Source of the DNA: Apophysomyces variabilis
Taxonomy: Eukaryota > Mucoromycota > Mucoromycetes > Mucorales > Mucoraceae
DNA: 64,000 nt
Assembly: GCA_002749535.1 (NCBI GenBank)
Contig: MZZL01000408.1
Coordinates: forward strand, 124,001-188,000
Direction of reading: 5' to 3'
The notes beneath the pieces were generated by a model. It did no database searches, was not told the origin of the DNA, and was given only the letters and a program-made list of their open reading frames with translations. Both the position numbers and the translations under genes were made by a program. Positions 23,113-35,329 of this stretch are shown one piece after another; within the stretch, counting starts at the first letter, position 1; every line of letters begins with the position of its first letter.

Positions 23113-23911
23113 CTAAGGTTTTTCTGTGTCACGTACACGTCGACCGGACCCACAGCAGCAACTCAAGCAGTATGCCAAGGATGCGACGAGCAAGCCAGCC
23201 ACGGCACCCAAAGTCATCCATGTTGATGTACCAAGGTGAATAGCAATGGTGTTATCGCGATTGGACAGTTCCCTGAAACCGCGAAGTGAGATGACCAAGA
23301 CGATCACAAATGAGGCTAGCAAGACCAGGAAGGAAATGAACGCAGCAAAAGCTGCAAGGAGGTCTGCACTGCGACGGAAATGCGAAAGCAGGGTGACAAT
23401 CAAAGCCAGTGCGGTGAGACCAAGAGCAATCCAGTAAAGAATGAAGTTCGCCAAAAAGATGTTCTCATGCCCTTGAAGGATGGTATTACGAAAGTATTCC
23501 TGGATGTTGATGGCATTGGCTAATAAAGCGGATCAAAACAGTTAGGACTTGGCATAAACAAATCTCGTTTTCTCTTCTTTTGTATGTATAATATACTCAC
23601 TCCATACAAAAGCCGCTTCCGGTTTGCTGCATTGCGTAACCTGATTTCCGGTACCGGAACAGTAAGACCTGAAAGCCAAGAGCAAGAGGAAAAAGACAAT
23701 CAAAAAGTTGGTTAGCCGACAAAGGATGTCCGTTGTTCAAAAGGATATCTCACCATAAGCCATAGTTGATGAATTGTGATCCTCTTTGAATCTGAACAAA
23801 GTACAAGCTTCGTAAGAAGGCTCGATTATAGGTGCTACCAATCATTGTGAACACTTCAAGCACAAGAGCACCGAAGGTAGTGAATGTTGCTAGTGAGGAG
23901 AACAAGGCCAT
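23113..23911 (-). CDS. SUR7/PalI-family four-helix membrane protein
   Basis: About 210 aa; exons 23911-23754, 23668-23601, 23519-23113 (minus), in phase. Starts MALFSSLATFTTFGALVLEV (first membrane segment). It then has an extracellular-type loop with GLWSYCSGTGNQVTQC, the GLW..C...C pattern shared by SUR7/PalI and claudin-like proteins. Three further hydrophobic helices follow (FILYWIALGLTALALIVTLL; LLAAFAAFISFLVLLASFVIVLVI; WMTLGAVAGLLVASLAYCL) before a short basic Cys-rich tail. Sur7-type proteins organise plasma-membrane eisosome/MCC domains, and PalI/Rim9 helps pH sensing; the sequence does not tell which. Divergent from the transposon zone to its left. Confidence 0.82.
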
Positions 23912-25379
23912 GTTATGCAGGCTATGGGTTGACGTTTGTGTGTGTGTGTGTGTGTGTGTATGTATAAAGAAGAGAAGAGGATTGTTTATACAGAGAGAAA
24001 AAAAAAGGAAGAAAACTGAGAGTTTTCAAATCGATTTGGATTTGTCCTTTTTATTTCGTTTTTCCCTTTGTGTCTATTGACAGCAGAGGAAGTCATGACG
24101 AACCGAAACGCACGTCAGTGGCACTAAGCTAAAATAACTGAGACGCCAAGAAACCCCGCCCCGTCGACAGATCATGCAGTACGACGGTCGGGCTGCGCTC
24201 GCTTCCTAGTCTTCTACACACCGGTAATTCCAATCCGATACCCTTTTCGCTCTTTGTTTCTCTGAAGCTTATATAAACAAGGCATATCCTTCTAATACAA
24301 AGTAAAATAGGTTATATCTACTGTGGAACTACACATCTTTGTGGCAACCGACACGATTGTAACCAAAAAATTGGGAAATCTTAAATATAAAAAAAGCGCC
24401 CAATGGTTCGATCTCCGCTCTTGAAAGCCACAAGGCATGATAAGCGCACATCTGATCTGCGTATATGACGTTTATCCCTCTCGACAAGAGAAATATAGTA
24501 CGAGACACCACGCAGGAATTCGTCATATTCTTAGATTGCAACAATGAATGTACTTTATTAGTATGGATTTTGATAGCATATCTCTTTCTCTATTCCAACG
24601 CCTTTCATTAGGATAGATCTGTATGTTGTCACACTTTTTGTACCAAATCCAGGTAAATTGTATATTGAGTTTCGGTGATAGGTATCCATTTTGGTATGGC
24701 TCTCCCTTTCTTCTTCTTCCTTTACACCATTTTTTTCTTCTACAAGCGAGGCCAAAAAAGCTTGATTCGTGCTTTCGGCTAAGTAAAATGAGCCAATCAT
24801 TTCTGTGCCCGTCGGTCATTCATCTCGAGAACCCAGACCCAGAACGGACCCGATGAACAATGACTGCCTTCTTTTTTTCCTTTCTGCCAAGGTGTTGTGA
24901 CACTCTGTCGTCTGTCTGTCGGTTTCTGTTTCACCTGCGCAGTTGCTAATGGTGACACGGAACTGACACTACGCCACACTCAAGCCGCTCACCCCCCAAC
25001 TCTCTTTATTTTCCATATACGTAATGCGTACTTCTCCATATCCATGTTCGGTAACACCCTTCTATCGTTGTTTGCAGTATAGTCCAATGAGATACTTCAT
25101 ATTAATAGAAGAAAAAATGACAGCAAACAAACAGTAGCGAAACAGAGGGGCAAAAACGGGTGGCACCAACATACAGTCACCATCTCTGTACAAACGTGAA
25201 ATACACACTTCTTGCTAATTGAACGAAGGGGCTTCTCTTTTATTTATGCGAATGACCAATTCTTTATTAGCATCAGGTGGGAAACAAAGCAACCAGGAAA
25301 AAGGAGGTTATTCATACAAAACTGGAGGATTTGGCCAAAAAAAAAAGCTTGGTTCCATTTATACGTAAAAGGGAGTACA
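23912..25379. other. Intergenic, includes TG microsatellite
   Basis: A (TG)n run at about 23937-23959 lies in the 5' flank of the SUR7-like gene. The rest (24000-25380) shows no gene or RNA I can support. A GGTTCGATC motif near 24405 has no tRNA around it. Confidence 0.4.
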
Positions 25380-27380
25380 TTAAGGGCAATAGTAATCATA
25401 GTCATCATCATCGTCATCGTCGACATCGACCGGAATGTATGGTCTCACATAGCCGATGAATGCTGGAGAATAATAAAAATCATCATCCTCTGTATCGAGA
25501 TAATCATCATCCTCTTCGTCCGCATGGAAATAATCCCGTTGGATACTGACAGGTTGACGTCGCACGTTGCTCGAACAAATGTCAGCAAAAGTAGCACCTG
25601 GCTTGCTCAAGCCTTCAAACGCTCGAGAGAAAAGCGACTTAATAAACAAAAAGGTGCCATCCTGGCAACTCTGGCTATAGAAACGAAATTTAACTTATGT
25701 CAACTTGTGAAAAGGACCGCCTTTTCTCCCAAACAAAAACACAGAAAAAAAATGCTTACGCAGCATTGCGTGACAGAATGAACGGGTCTTGAACAGCAAT
25801 AGGTGCTTTCCATTCATTCAATATCGTAGATCCACATCGTAGACTGATAGCGTTTTTCTTATAATCGTGTGTCCGACCAAAATATTTGAAAAAATCGATC
25901 AAAAGTTTGGCCACTTGTTCCGTGTTGTTACTTATCCAAATGGTGTTATGATCGTTGGGATAGACAAGGGCCTTCTTGGCTTCTGCGCTACCTTCGTTCT
26001 TAACAAAGAGGCAGTCATGGTATTTTACCGAGATATCGCGATATTCCTTCTTGTGGATCACCACACTGGATCTGACTCGTTTAGATGAACAGCTTGAGAC
26101 GTTGCAGATATTCCGGTTGAGTCCCGTCACATGCTGAAGACAAGGGACAACCTTTTTCATGATAAGAAACCAGAGACCCATAATCGTATAACAGAAACTA
26201 CTCAAAGAGCCTTTGGAAGCTTTTTGTGGAGAAGAACATAACGGTCCAAAAAGATGAGAACGTTGTGTTTTAACCAACCTTTTTTCTTTATAGTTACCAT
26301 CATTTATATTAGCTCTCTTTGTGAATTCTTTGATAGCGCATAGAAATGGAGCAACACGTTCGTCCAATTCGGTATAAACGCGGATCATCCTTGAATTATC
26401 TATACCAAGACGATTGTTCACATTGATATCGCAAGCGATCTGGTATTTAGGATCTTTAAACTTGCAAATGGGCACATTGGCGGTAGGAATGGGTATCACA
26501 TCGATCATGCCCATATCTCGTAATTTTTTGGCGAGGGTGTGCATGTTGTAATAGGAGGTAGGGCTTTTCTTCATAGTTGAAATGAATGGAAGATCATAAT
26601 GGAAAATATCATCGGGCACGGTAATACATAAGTCCAGATCAGACATAGAATTGCCAAGTCCATTGACAGCAGAACTACATAGAAGAAGTTTGATCCCTTT
26701 CTTTTTGAGACATACGCGCTCGCATTGTATAAACTATGCTCTCTCTTTCGCCATGTCCCTTTCTAATAAGCGCTTACCCATACATCTCTACATCAAGATC
26801 ATCGTTGGGCCATTGCTGTCGCAGCATTTTTCGTACCTTATTCAGTATGGCACGTCGCGTGTCCGATACAACTTGGGCTGGGATTTTTGACTGTGAAAGA
26901 GCATGAGATCAGAACGGTAGGATGACATAAATGCGAAAGAAAAATGGAAACACTTTTTCTTATATGTTTCTTCGTTACATGGTAGAAGTTCGCAATTTCG
27001 TTCGAGAGGCGCCATAGACCCTGATCAGGGGGAAATATCACCAGCAGTAGATCTTTCTCGCTCGTGAAGTAACGTAGCTTCGGAAGAAGACCGCTCCGGT
27101 ATCTGGAATCGCGGTGATAATCTTCGCAATAGATAAGTTCCCATGTCCAATCACGAGCCCAGAATCGGCTCCGGTGAGAAACACCGTTGCCAGTGCTCCT
27201 AATGTAAGCCGAAAGCGATCCGTAATCATCGCGTAAATCATAATACATGTCTTCGTAGTCATTCTTTAATTCAGTCCCCACTACAGAAAGTTTCGCGACA
27301 TGGGTTCTCGAAATGTCACCGGCATAATTAGCCAGCGTGTGTTCGAAAACGAGCCGTTTGATATAATCCGGCGTGTCCAT
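25380..27380 (-). CDS. Cid1-type poly(A)/poly(U) polymerase (non-canonical nucleotidyltransferase)
   Basis: About 548 aa; exons (minus) 27380-26979, 26890-26778, 26674-26298, 26219-25760, 25674-25380. A Mucoromycete-type N-terminal extension (~130 aa) is followed by SKIPAQVVSDTRRAILNKV and the nucleotidyltransferase core: MYGSAVNGLGNSMSDLDLCI supplies the GS motif and the first two catalytic Asp (DLD), and YQIACDINVNNRLGI the third Asp. The PAP-central region has NINDASKGSLSSFCYTIM, and a PAP-associated domain ends with WISNNTEQVAKLLIDFFKYF. The C-terminus is very acidic (DVDDDDDDDYDYY). The 78-nt intron 26220-26297 is a multiple of three with no stop, so unspliced RNA would code for 26 extra residues. 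The family adds non-templated A or U to RNA 3' ends; which nucleotide is used here cannot be told. Confidence 0.88.
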
Positions 27381-29285
27381 GCTTCTGGTTGGCAAAAAGA
27401 AAAAGAAAAGGTATAAAAGTCAATCCTGTGTTGCAATCAGATCACGTGTGTGAGTTGGATTTGTGTCCTCCCTTTGTTCCCTCTCAATGTGCCACAATGT
27501 TTAAACCAGGCAAAGTTTGGATTAAGCATTGATTTTATTTACATGTCCCGTTGGGCGCAAATTAATACAAGTGTTCGCCCGGAATAGACCAATCCTTGAG
27601 GAGGTATAACAGTCAACAAAAAAATCCCCTTCCGGGAAAAGGGTAAAAAAGGTAGAAGGGAAATTAAGGAAAGGTATGTGTCAAAAAGCTATGAAATTAG
27701 AAGAAATGCTTAAGGGCAAATGAGAAGGCTTTGGCCAAGAGGCCTGTCAGTTGAGATCAATGTATAATGGTGTAATTGGTCCAATTCGTGTAGAAGCGAG
27801 CATACGGCTGGCCAACGATGGATCCATGAGAGAGCGGTACTTTTAGAAAGGGATGGGCGTATTGGCATCATGTTTAGAAGAAATGATAGGGGATCTGCAA
27901 TAGACCTTGGCATATTAAGCCGTCGGTGCATATCTAGGCTCCAGGTTGGTTACCACGATCGTAATCTGCCAGCGTGAATACACTGAAAGCGTGGCAGGTA
28001 TGTGGCTTGGTGATGGGGCCAGAGGATCAACAAAGTGTGTATGCATTTGGTGAGCTAAACTTGCTTCGAATCTGCCGTAGCTGGTAAACGATGTTGGATG
28101 AGGACAAGCATGAGGTTTGCGGTAATGCTAGCATGGTCAACCCTTCTTCCCAGAAGGTCAAATCGAGATAAACTTTTTGTGCTCATGGAATCAACGGTGG
28201 TTGTCAGTTGGAAAGACATGCACTTGGAACCGATACATGGCTTCTGTGGTATACGCCGCTATCGTAGTGTGCCTCCTAGTACTTGCGTTCCATGAACAGG
28301 ATGATCGGAATTAACGTGTCTTCATTTACTGTGAACTTCTATAGTTTGGGAACACCGACTGCCTCTTCTCTAAATCAGAGATCTATCACCTAGGACGAAG
28401 ACAAGGTGACACTGCTCTACTGTAGTTATTACACTTAGCTAAATCATACACCTATCGCCGAAAAGGAACGTTTGCTAATTACAAATCCCGCATAAGGTCA
28501 AATAATTATAGTTTTTTCGTCGTCAGAGTAAAATGTATAACGTCGCTTATTGGATAACTCCATATAAATATCTACATATTTTTTTTCATTTCCAGTTGAA
28601 TGCAATGTGGGCTTAGATGGTCTTTTCGAGGGGTTTATTCTGCAGAAACTGAGTAGGAGAGCTCATTGTTTTCGATAGCGAAAAGCTCTCCATCAACAGA
28701 AAGTTCCATCGGCTGAACCCCCATGCTCATCAACAATATGCCCTTGACCATCTTCGTATAAAAATTGCATACTCATTTTGAATGCTTGTAAAATAAACTG
28801 TAACACTCAAAGGAAAAGAAACCTTTTTGGATCAGTCGACATCGTTGTCGGACATGAATTTTTGTTGCACGACATCAAATCCAAAACCAGCGATTTTACT
28901 CTTTGGGATGAATGTAAGGCGAATTGATTACGGGCTTTGCTGACATGAAATGCCTGGTTGATAGAGAACTTGAGTTTAGCGTGCTTGTGACAACCCTACA
29001 GGTTGATACTATCTGCAAACACACACCGTAGCTTGCATAAAACCTGATGTAATCCTAAGGAAGACTGATCGCTTTTATAACATAGTAGGTGACAGCTGAC
29101 CTGTAGAATACAGGAAAATAAGCTACTTCTCGTTTGTATACTGCCAAATTTGTCTCTCTCAAAAATTCAGTTTGAGACAATATAATCATAGGAAGTTGCA
29201 AAGCCTGATATGTCACCATGCATTGTCTTTTATTTTTATTTTCTTGGTAAAAGGTGCAATGCTTCTTTTTGTCCCATTGATTCAT
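27381..29285. other. Gene-poor intergenic region
   Basis: About 1.9 kb without a recognisable gene. Short frames at 27710-27931 (-) and 28098-28295 (+) look like chance or strongly decayed sequence. Confidence 0.4.
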
Positions 29286-31169
29286 TCAGAGAGAAATGCG
29301 CATACCATTTATTCGTAATCTGTCAACAGATAAACACGTAATTTTTGTCATGCCGCATGTACGAAGTTCTCTAATCCACCGCTCAGAGTAGGACTGCCGT
29401 TGAGCGCAAACTCGAGATCGTTTGGTAGGCATACGTAGTATAGCTGTATCGTTTAAGTTCCCATTAACGACATTGCTTTCATCGAGCGTTAATCGTCGGA
29501 AGCTTCTGGCCAAGCCTTTGGTTCGTAAATGTCCATAATCGACATCGCGTGTAAAATAGCGGGGACAGTAGCGATGACGAGTTTTGTAAAAGTCGCTCAT
29601 ATAGTAAACAGTTTCCTTCGACTGTCGGTCTTTCTCCAATTGCGTGAGCGAAAAGAATTTCATGGGTTCGTGATGCACACGCCTTGTCCATTCACTTTCT
29701 TCTGGTTTGAGATAGCTGATATCGATCAGACTGAATTTCTGTTTGGGCATATGGATGTGTATCGTTGGCCGCAGGCTCAAAGTGCGGTAGGGGGAGCAAC
29801 ACAGCATGGATAGCCGGTCTAAAGCAGGACATCGTGCAGAGATATATTCCAGAGCATGTTCATTAAATTTGACACAATTCATAGATAGAGTAGTAAGGCC
29901 GTGGGGAATCAGGTCTTCGTCTCGTGCTTCTCGAGCAGACAGTGTGCCTTGTTCAAAGACAAATCTTTTTAGTCCAATGCAATTGTCTAGCACGGTCTCG
30001 ATGAAGAAGGCTTCACCGAGATGATATCCGCAGCTATAAAGACTCAGGACCAGGTCCGATAGATGTATAAAGCCGTGAAAGCTTGACATCAGCCCGCGCA
30101 ATGGGTTGTCACAGCTTGACCAGGCGATAGTCATTGACGTCAGTGTGTCTCTGAAATGCCTAACTGTGCCAAAGGCAAGGCGAGCATGCACCGTTTGGTG
30201 ATTTACAAAACGCGGTTTGCATGCAATGGCCTCCAACCGTATGCCAGCTTCATCCAATGCCCGGAAAAAATAGTCTTCAATATAAAACCGCGTCATCCGG
30301 ACGGTCTTCAAGCGCTTACAACGTTGTGCGATGAGGTCAAAAGCTTCTAATCTGGATGCATCATTAAAGTCATGTGCATCTGTATCGTCTTTATCCAGAG
30401 ACTCAAAGTCAAGCTCTTGTAGATTGGGATATTTTCGTGCAACGTATTGAAACCATTCAGCGGTGATAGAACATGTATCAGAGAATTGGACACGCAAGCT
30501 TTTCATGTTATAGGCTGGTTCACAGTGTTCGAGAGCCACTGGAAGTTGTGTGGGCTGGTGAAGCGGAGTGTGGCAGCGGGTATGCAAGCTTTCTAGAGAA
30601 GGACATACATTGTGAAGACGCTCCAGATTTTGGACATATATATCATAGGACGTATCTTTGAAGGAAAGAAACAAGAGATTAGGCGCAGCTGCTAACACTG
30701 CCGTGAGGTCAACGGCAAAGGCGAGCTCCTGGCAATCAAGGGTCAAGCGTGTTAGATTTAGTGATCTCAGAAGAAGAGTCATTTTTTCTTCAATCACTAT
30801 AGGCGCTGGTGTATCGCTACGTTCTGCGTATGCAAAATGCTGCCAAACGCTCCAATGAATGTTGATGGACTCTGCATGAGGACACAGTAGCGACAATTCA
30901 GCAAGCTCTTCGCCTGTAAGCCTGCCGCCCGATATGTTTAATTCTTTGATAGAATAACCGAGCGGTCGCGAAGCATAGGCGTCTTTCTTAATTGTCTTAT
31001 ACACTCGCACAAACTCTCGACGATTCCTGACGGTGACGCGGCGATACAATAGTCTACGGAATGCAAGGTACCACTTACGATTGACCGCTGCACAGGCGTA
31101 ATGGTCTTCCTGCGACAGATTACTGCCAATGAGATCGAGCAGCTCAATCGGAAGGGAGGAAGGCCCCAT
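29286..31169 (-). CDS. F-box protein with leucine-rich repeats
   Basis: Single-exon 627-aa protein. The N-terminal F-box spans ~5-45 (LPIELLDLIGSNLSQEDHYACAAVNRKWYLAFRRLLYRRV). Irregular leucine-rich repeats run over most of the rest, for example LNLTRLTLDCQELAF, NLLFLSFKDTSYDIYVQNLE, CPSLESLHTRC, YPNLQELDFESL and CPALDRLSMLCC. The basic C-terminal tail is not repeat-like. F-box/LRR proteins bring substrates to SCF (Skp1-Cullin-F-box) ubiquitin ligases; the substrate here is unknown. Large families of such single-exon F-box genes are usual in Mucoromycota. Start chosen at the MGPSSLP ATG directly before the F-box. Confidence 0.85.
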   Translation of the reverse strand: MGPSSLPIELLDLIGSNLSQEDHYACAAVNRKWYLAFRRLLYRRVTVRNRREFVRVYKTIKKDAYASRPLGYSIKELNISGGRLTGEELAELSLLCPHAESINIHWSVWQHFAYAERSDTPAPIVIEEKMTLLLRSLNLTRLTLDCQELAFAVDLTAVLAAAPNLLFLSFKDTSYDIYVQNLERLHNVCPSLESLHTRCHTPLHQPTQLPVALEHCEPAYNMKSLRVQFSDTCSITAEWFQYVARKYPNLQELDFESLDKDDTDAHDFNDASRLEAFDLIAQRCKRLKTVRMTRFYIEDYFFRALDEAGIRLEAIACKPRFVNHQTVHARLAFGTVRHFRDTLTSMTIAWSSCDNPLRGLMSSFHGFIHLSDLVLSLYSCGYHLGEAFFIETVLDNCIGLKRFVFEQGTLSAREARDEDLIPHGLTTLSMNCVKFNEHALEYISARCPALDRLSMLCCSPYRTLSLRPTIHIHMPKQKFSLIDISYLKPEESEWTRRVHHEPMKFFSLTQLEKDRQSKETVYYMSDFYKTRHRYCPRYFTRDVDYGHLRTKGLARSFRRLTLDESNVVNGNLNDTAILRMPTKRSRVCAQRQSYSERWIRELRTCGMTKITCLSVDRLRINGMRISL

Positions 31170-32713
31170 TGTCCGTGGTTAAAGAAAAAAAGGAGAGGGA
31201 GAAAGAACGATTTGGGATGAACCCAAGCGTAACACAGAACTTTCCGCTGTAGCATACCGTCTCTATTCAAACCCCGCAGCGCAGATGTGAACTCCAGTTT
31301 ATGCTTCCCGATCTGGCGATCTTCATTTTCATGCTTGTCGGTAGGGGCTAGAGGAAACATCCTTACAACGGACGGATATGGTTATTATCAAATTGAATAG
31401 GAAGGGCTTTCATACCCTTGCATTATGAATCATTTATGCGATGAATCTAACTAACCGCATACTTAACTTCTGTCAAGCCGGCACGAGGTTAATGGAAAGG
31501 TTAACTTTCCTATCAAAAGAGAAACTGACATTAGCTCCTTTCCCTGCAAAAAAAGTTTTCATTGATTCATTGTGCTTCCTTACCATAGCTCATCCTTTCC
31601 GAAGACGTTATAGAAGGAAAGATGACTCGTTCCAATGCTGTGTGATATACCGAGGGCTGTACAAGGCTTGACGGTCATGCGGCAGTATCAGATTAATTAA
31701 TTCTATTGTTATTCGCACTTTGAGAATTAGAGGTTTCAAGATAGCCAACCAGTTTTATCTAGCGGAAAGACATATGCGCCCCACGATGACATCCCGAAAC
31801 CCGTCTTCTTCCCGGGAAAGTAATGGTATTTAATGGAAAAGAAAGGCTCATGCTGTTTTCCGCCAGCTATCTTATACAACTAAGAATTTTATATTACTGA
31901 AGAAGTGACTATAGCCGGGTCAAATCACTTAGCGAACGCAAAAATTAACAAGATCCTTCAGTAACATGAATACGTTAAGTGTGTCTTTCTGCTCTTGAGA
32001 GGTTCAAGAAATTACAGGACAAAATTGTATGAGCTCCCAATATAAACATAGCGATATGACAGGTAGCTAGTAAATTTTGTAACCAACGTGTAAAACAAGC
32101 ATCAAGCACTACTCTAACATTCTAGCTCAATCATGGAATAGTCCAAAAATTAATTCTATGAAATAGAGTAAATGTACATTATTTAAAGGAAAATTATATC
32201 GACAAAATGATTCATGCAGTTCAAGGTGAAACTGCCAGATTTTACACCCATGAACTGAAGATGCACGCTGGCTTAAAATCACCGTAAAAGAAAAGCGATA
32301 TCAAACATTCCATTAATCCCGGTCAATGTGCATGGTATTCTGGGAAGTGGTGTGCATTGAATCTTAAAACCGCTTATGTCTTTACTCGCTCTTCCTTACC
32401 TCCATTGAGCGCAATGGCTATGGCCCATCCCAAGTTTCTGCGACTCCGACTGCTAGTACTACAGTTAGTATTCATTGTCAACACAGTCGATATATACAAT
32501 TTTTTCTAACTAGAACGATATACATTATTCAGCCGACGTTTATTGAACACTCTACGGCAGGGCAAAAGTAGGTTTCAAGATAGCGCAACATCATCGTCCC
32601 AAAACTTAATGAAACGCTATTGGCTTATTTCCACCCAGGCGCGTTAAGCCCGCTATTTTTGTCACTTTTTCTTTAGACACTTTTTCCGCTTTGCCCAAAC
32701 CCTATTCTTTCTC
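31170..32713. other. Intergenic region
   Basis: About 1.5 kb, AT-rich, between divergently transcribed genes. No gene, repeat or RNA supported. It should hold the promoters of the F-box gene (left) and the B-box/DUF2009 gene (right). Confidence 0.4.
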
Positions 32714-35329
32714 ATGCCAAGCGGGACCGACAAACGACATCAACTAGAGGATATCCTGTCCGACAAGGTCTCTATTATGGAGACCGACGATTTCGTCGAG
32801 GAACCGGCAGAAGACGAAGAGGCCAAGCCAGGATTTTGTGTGGAATGCAGAGATCAGCATGTAGGCATATAATTGCTTTTTCGCCTTAATGTCTACGGAC
32901 ATGCGCAAGATCGTCCTATGTCTTACACTTTTTACTTGGCAAACATAGGCCGATCTCTTTTGTGAGCAGTGCGATGAGCCTTTCTGTGAAGTTTGTTTCG
33001 GTATGAACCACTTAGGTTTACTCTGCTAGTATGGTAATAAATTACGTCGGAAATAGGCATGATTCATCGAACTGGGAAACGTGCCGTGCATTCGACGAAA
33101 GAATTCACAACGGCTCAGGAAATAGACGGAAATGAGGACATGGATGTTCAGTCGGTTGAACACGAGCAACCATTACAGGCAAAAGTGGATATCAAGCCTA
33201 CGCCTGCTAAGGCTGCTGATTTTGATGTGGGCGAATGGATGGAAAATAGGTACCATAATTCAATTGAAAAGAAAGAAACGTACAAGTACACAGGTCGTGG
33301 TACTAATGGCATGCTTCTGTAGAGCAAAATTTATCCCTTTAAGATTGCATTTAGAAGAACGAAAATATTTAAGATTGTAAGTCAGAAAGAGCAAATTGAG
33401 AAGGAAAAAATGCGTTGTAGATGGAAGCTCATGCTTGTGGTGAACTAGATTGGAAGCAGCATTGAATGTGACAGAATATACCGGTAAGCTATTGAAAGTA
33501 AAAAAAGAACAAAAGGGGAAAATCTTGTATACGGCCGCTCTATGATGGTTAACATTTGTTGTATAGACAAAATTGACAATGAGTCACATACGAGTAAAGC
33601 CAAGCGTGTCGTTAGTCAGATCAAGGAGTTATGTGCCGTATTGACTGGACTTGTCCTGGCTTGCGATTACAAACGGGGGCAAGAATTATTTGAGGATCGT
33701 ACATTTGAAGAGAATGAAGATTTTTTCCAGAAAGTCTTTGAAATTGGTCGTCGGTACGTTTTGGTATAGATAGAGAAAGCCAATTATTGACCTGTTCAAG
33801 GCACAAGATCATGAATCCTGAAAAAATGCGTTCTGCTTATGGAAAACTAATGTATCTGTTGGCGGTAAGTTGAATAGAAAGCAAATAAAGGCAGGTGCAG
33901 AGTGACTTATTTTCACAATAACTAGGACTCGATGATTCCCGAAGTGCATGACATGCTGGGATTTTCCTGCGTGACACCTATTAAGACGGTATATAGCTTC
34001 TTAAAAGAACGTCAAGGATTAGGATTGTTGCATGAGGAGATCATATTGATTGCTACAAGGGAGATTATTGCGGAAGGAAAAAGCAGAAATATTATTCAGG
34101 CAGAAATTAGACGCAAGGAAAAAGCTATTGAGCAGCTGAGTCACAAATATAGATCGAAGTATTTGACAGCAGATGAGGTGCGCCATTGCCTGTACAGTAT
34201 CGGAGATAACAATGCTTATCTTCGAGCCAATCGGTGAGTGCGAAGGAAAAGGAGGGGGAAACGGAAAGGGAGATACGGGATTCACGGGTCCATTGCAGGA
34301 TTTTGACAGCTAGTGATTATTCAGGGATCCTTGCGAAAAGATGCTTCGGTACCTTGAGCGATATTTTGAACCTACATCTTCGGAGCCAGAATATGTTCTT
34401 TCCATTGCCGCTGGCGCCGAAGGTCATCGATTGAGTCATAACCACGAGACGCAGTATATTTATGTTAATCAGACACTTAAATTATGGCGTGAAATTCTGA
34501 ACGAGATGTTTATGCTATGGATGCTTGCAGACCAGGATATGCTTGGGTCTCATAATCCATACCGACTTTTGCAGACAGGTCAAGGGCTGCATCGAGTGCA
34601 GGCATGTCCTGCTGTGTCCCGCGAAATGCATCGTACACTTTATCGAGCTCAAAAGAAGGCAGGTACCTGGATTGGAAGCTCCGTGATTCATTTGGGTGAC
34701 AAGAACGTGCCCAATGCGCTCATGTTTATTGACAAGGTAATAGACAGAACACAGCCGTGAAAATGAAAAGAAAAGGGAAGTGTCATGTGCATGCTCATTT
34801 TTGAATTTTTTTTCCTGCATTAGTACAATCAAGTTTCCCGCATACTGAGCCCCATTTGTCTTACACTAGACAAACTGGATCAATTGACGGATAATGAAGG
34901 CCTTAAGAAACTGATTGATAGAAAATTTGGTGGTGTTACACAGTGCAGAAAAGCCATTCTAGGTAAACGACAAAAAACATGTAGCGGGCTTTACTCAGGC
35001 TTGGCTTATTCTTGTTCTATAGCTGATTTCTTCCGAGGTGCTTTTGATGGCTCTGGTGCAGATAATTTCTATGATGCAGGCAGCTGTATCGATGGACGAT
35101 TGACATCGGCATGGAACTGTAAGTGAGAGTCTAGAATTTTTTATGTTTGTTTGTATGGTTGAATATTTATGGCTGGATTTATTTTAGGGTGTTCACAGAT
35201 AGAACAAAAGCCGTACTTTTTCGTGTTTTTACTAACCGTAAGTGATCGATTAGGAAGGGAAGAAAAGCAATAACCAACTTATGCGTACCACAGGGATTTG
35301 TTGGGTTTGATGGAGGAGGATGGAATTAA
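32714..35329 (+). CDS. B-box zinc finger + DUF2009 protein
   Basis: About 590 aa from 13 exons: 32714-32860, 32949-33000, 33057-33249, 33323-33376, 33449-33483, 33567-33753, 33801-33864, 33926-34233, 34325-34736, 34824-34962, 35023-35118, 35188-35237, 35294-35329; every phase fits. Residues ~44-85 form a B-box-like zinc finger (CVECRDQHADLFCEQCDEPF, CEVCFGMIHRTGKRAVH). After an acidic linker comes the DUF2009 domain to the C-terminus: AKFIPLRLHLEERKYLRLLE, EGKSRNIIQAEIRRKEKAIE, CLYSIGDNNAYLRANRDP, LWMLADQDML, GTWIGSSVIHLGDKNVPNAL and SGADNFYDAGSCIDGRLTSA. DUF2009 is strongly conserved in fungi, plants and protists, and I know of no firm biochemical function. The B-box suggests protein-protein contacts. 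Intron density is the highest in the window. Confidence 0.87.

Noticed and set aside
24390..24430. tRNA B-box-like GGTTCGATC
   Set aside because: No acceptor stem, A box or anticodon arm could be placed around it on either strand.
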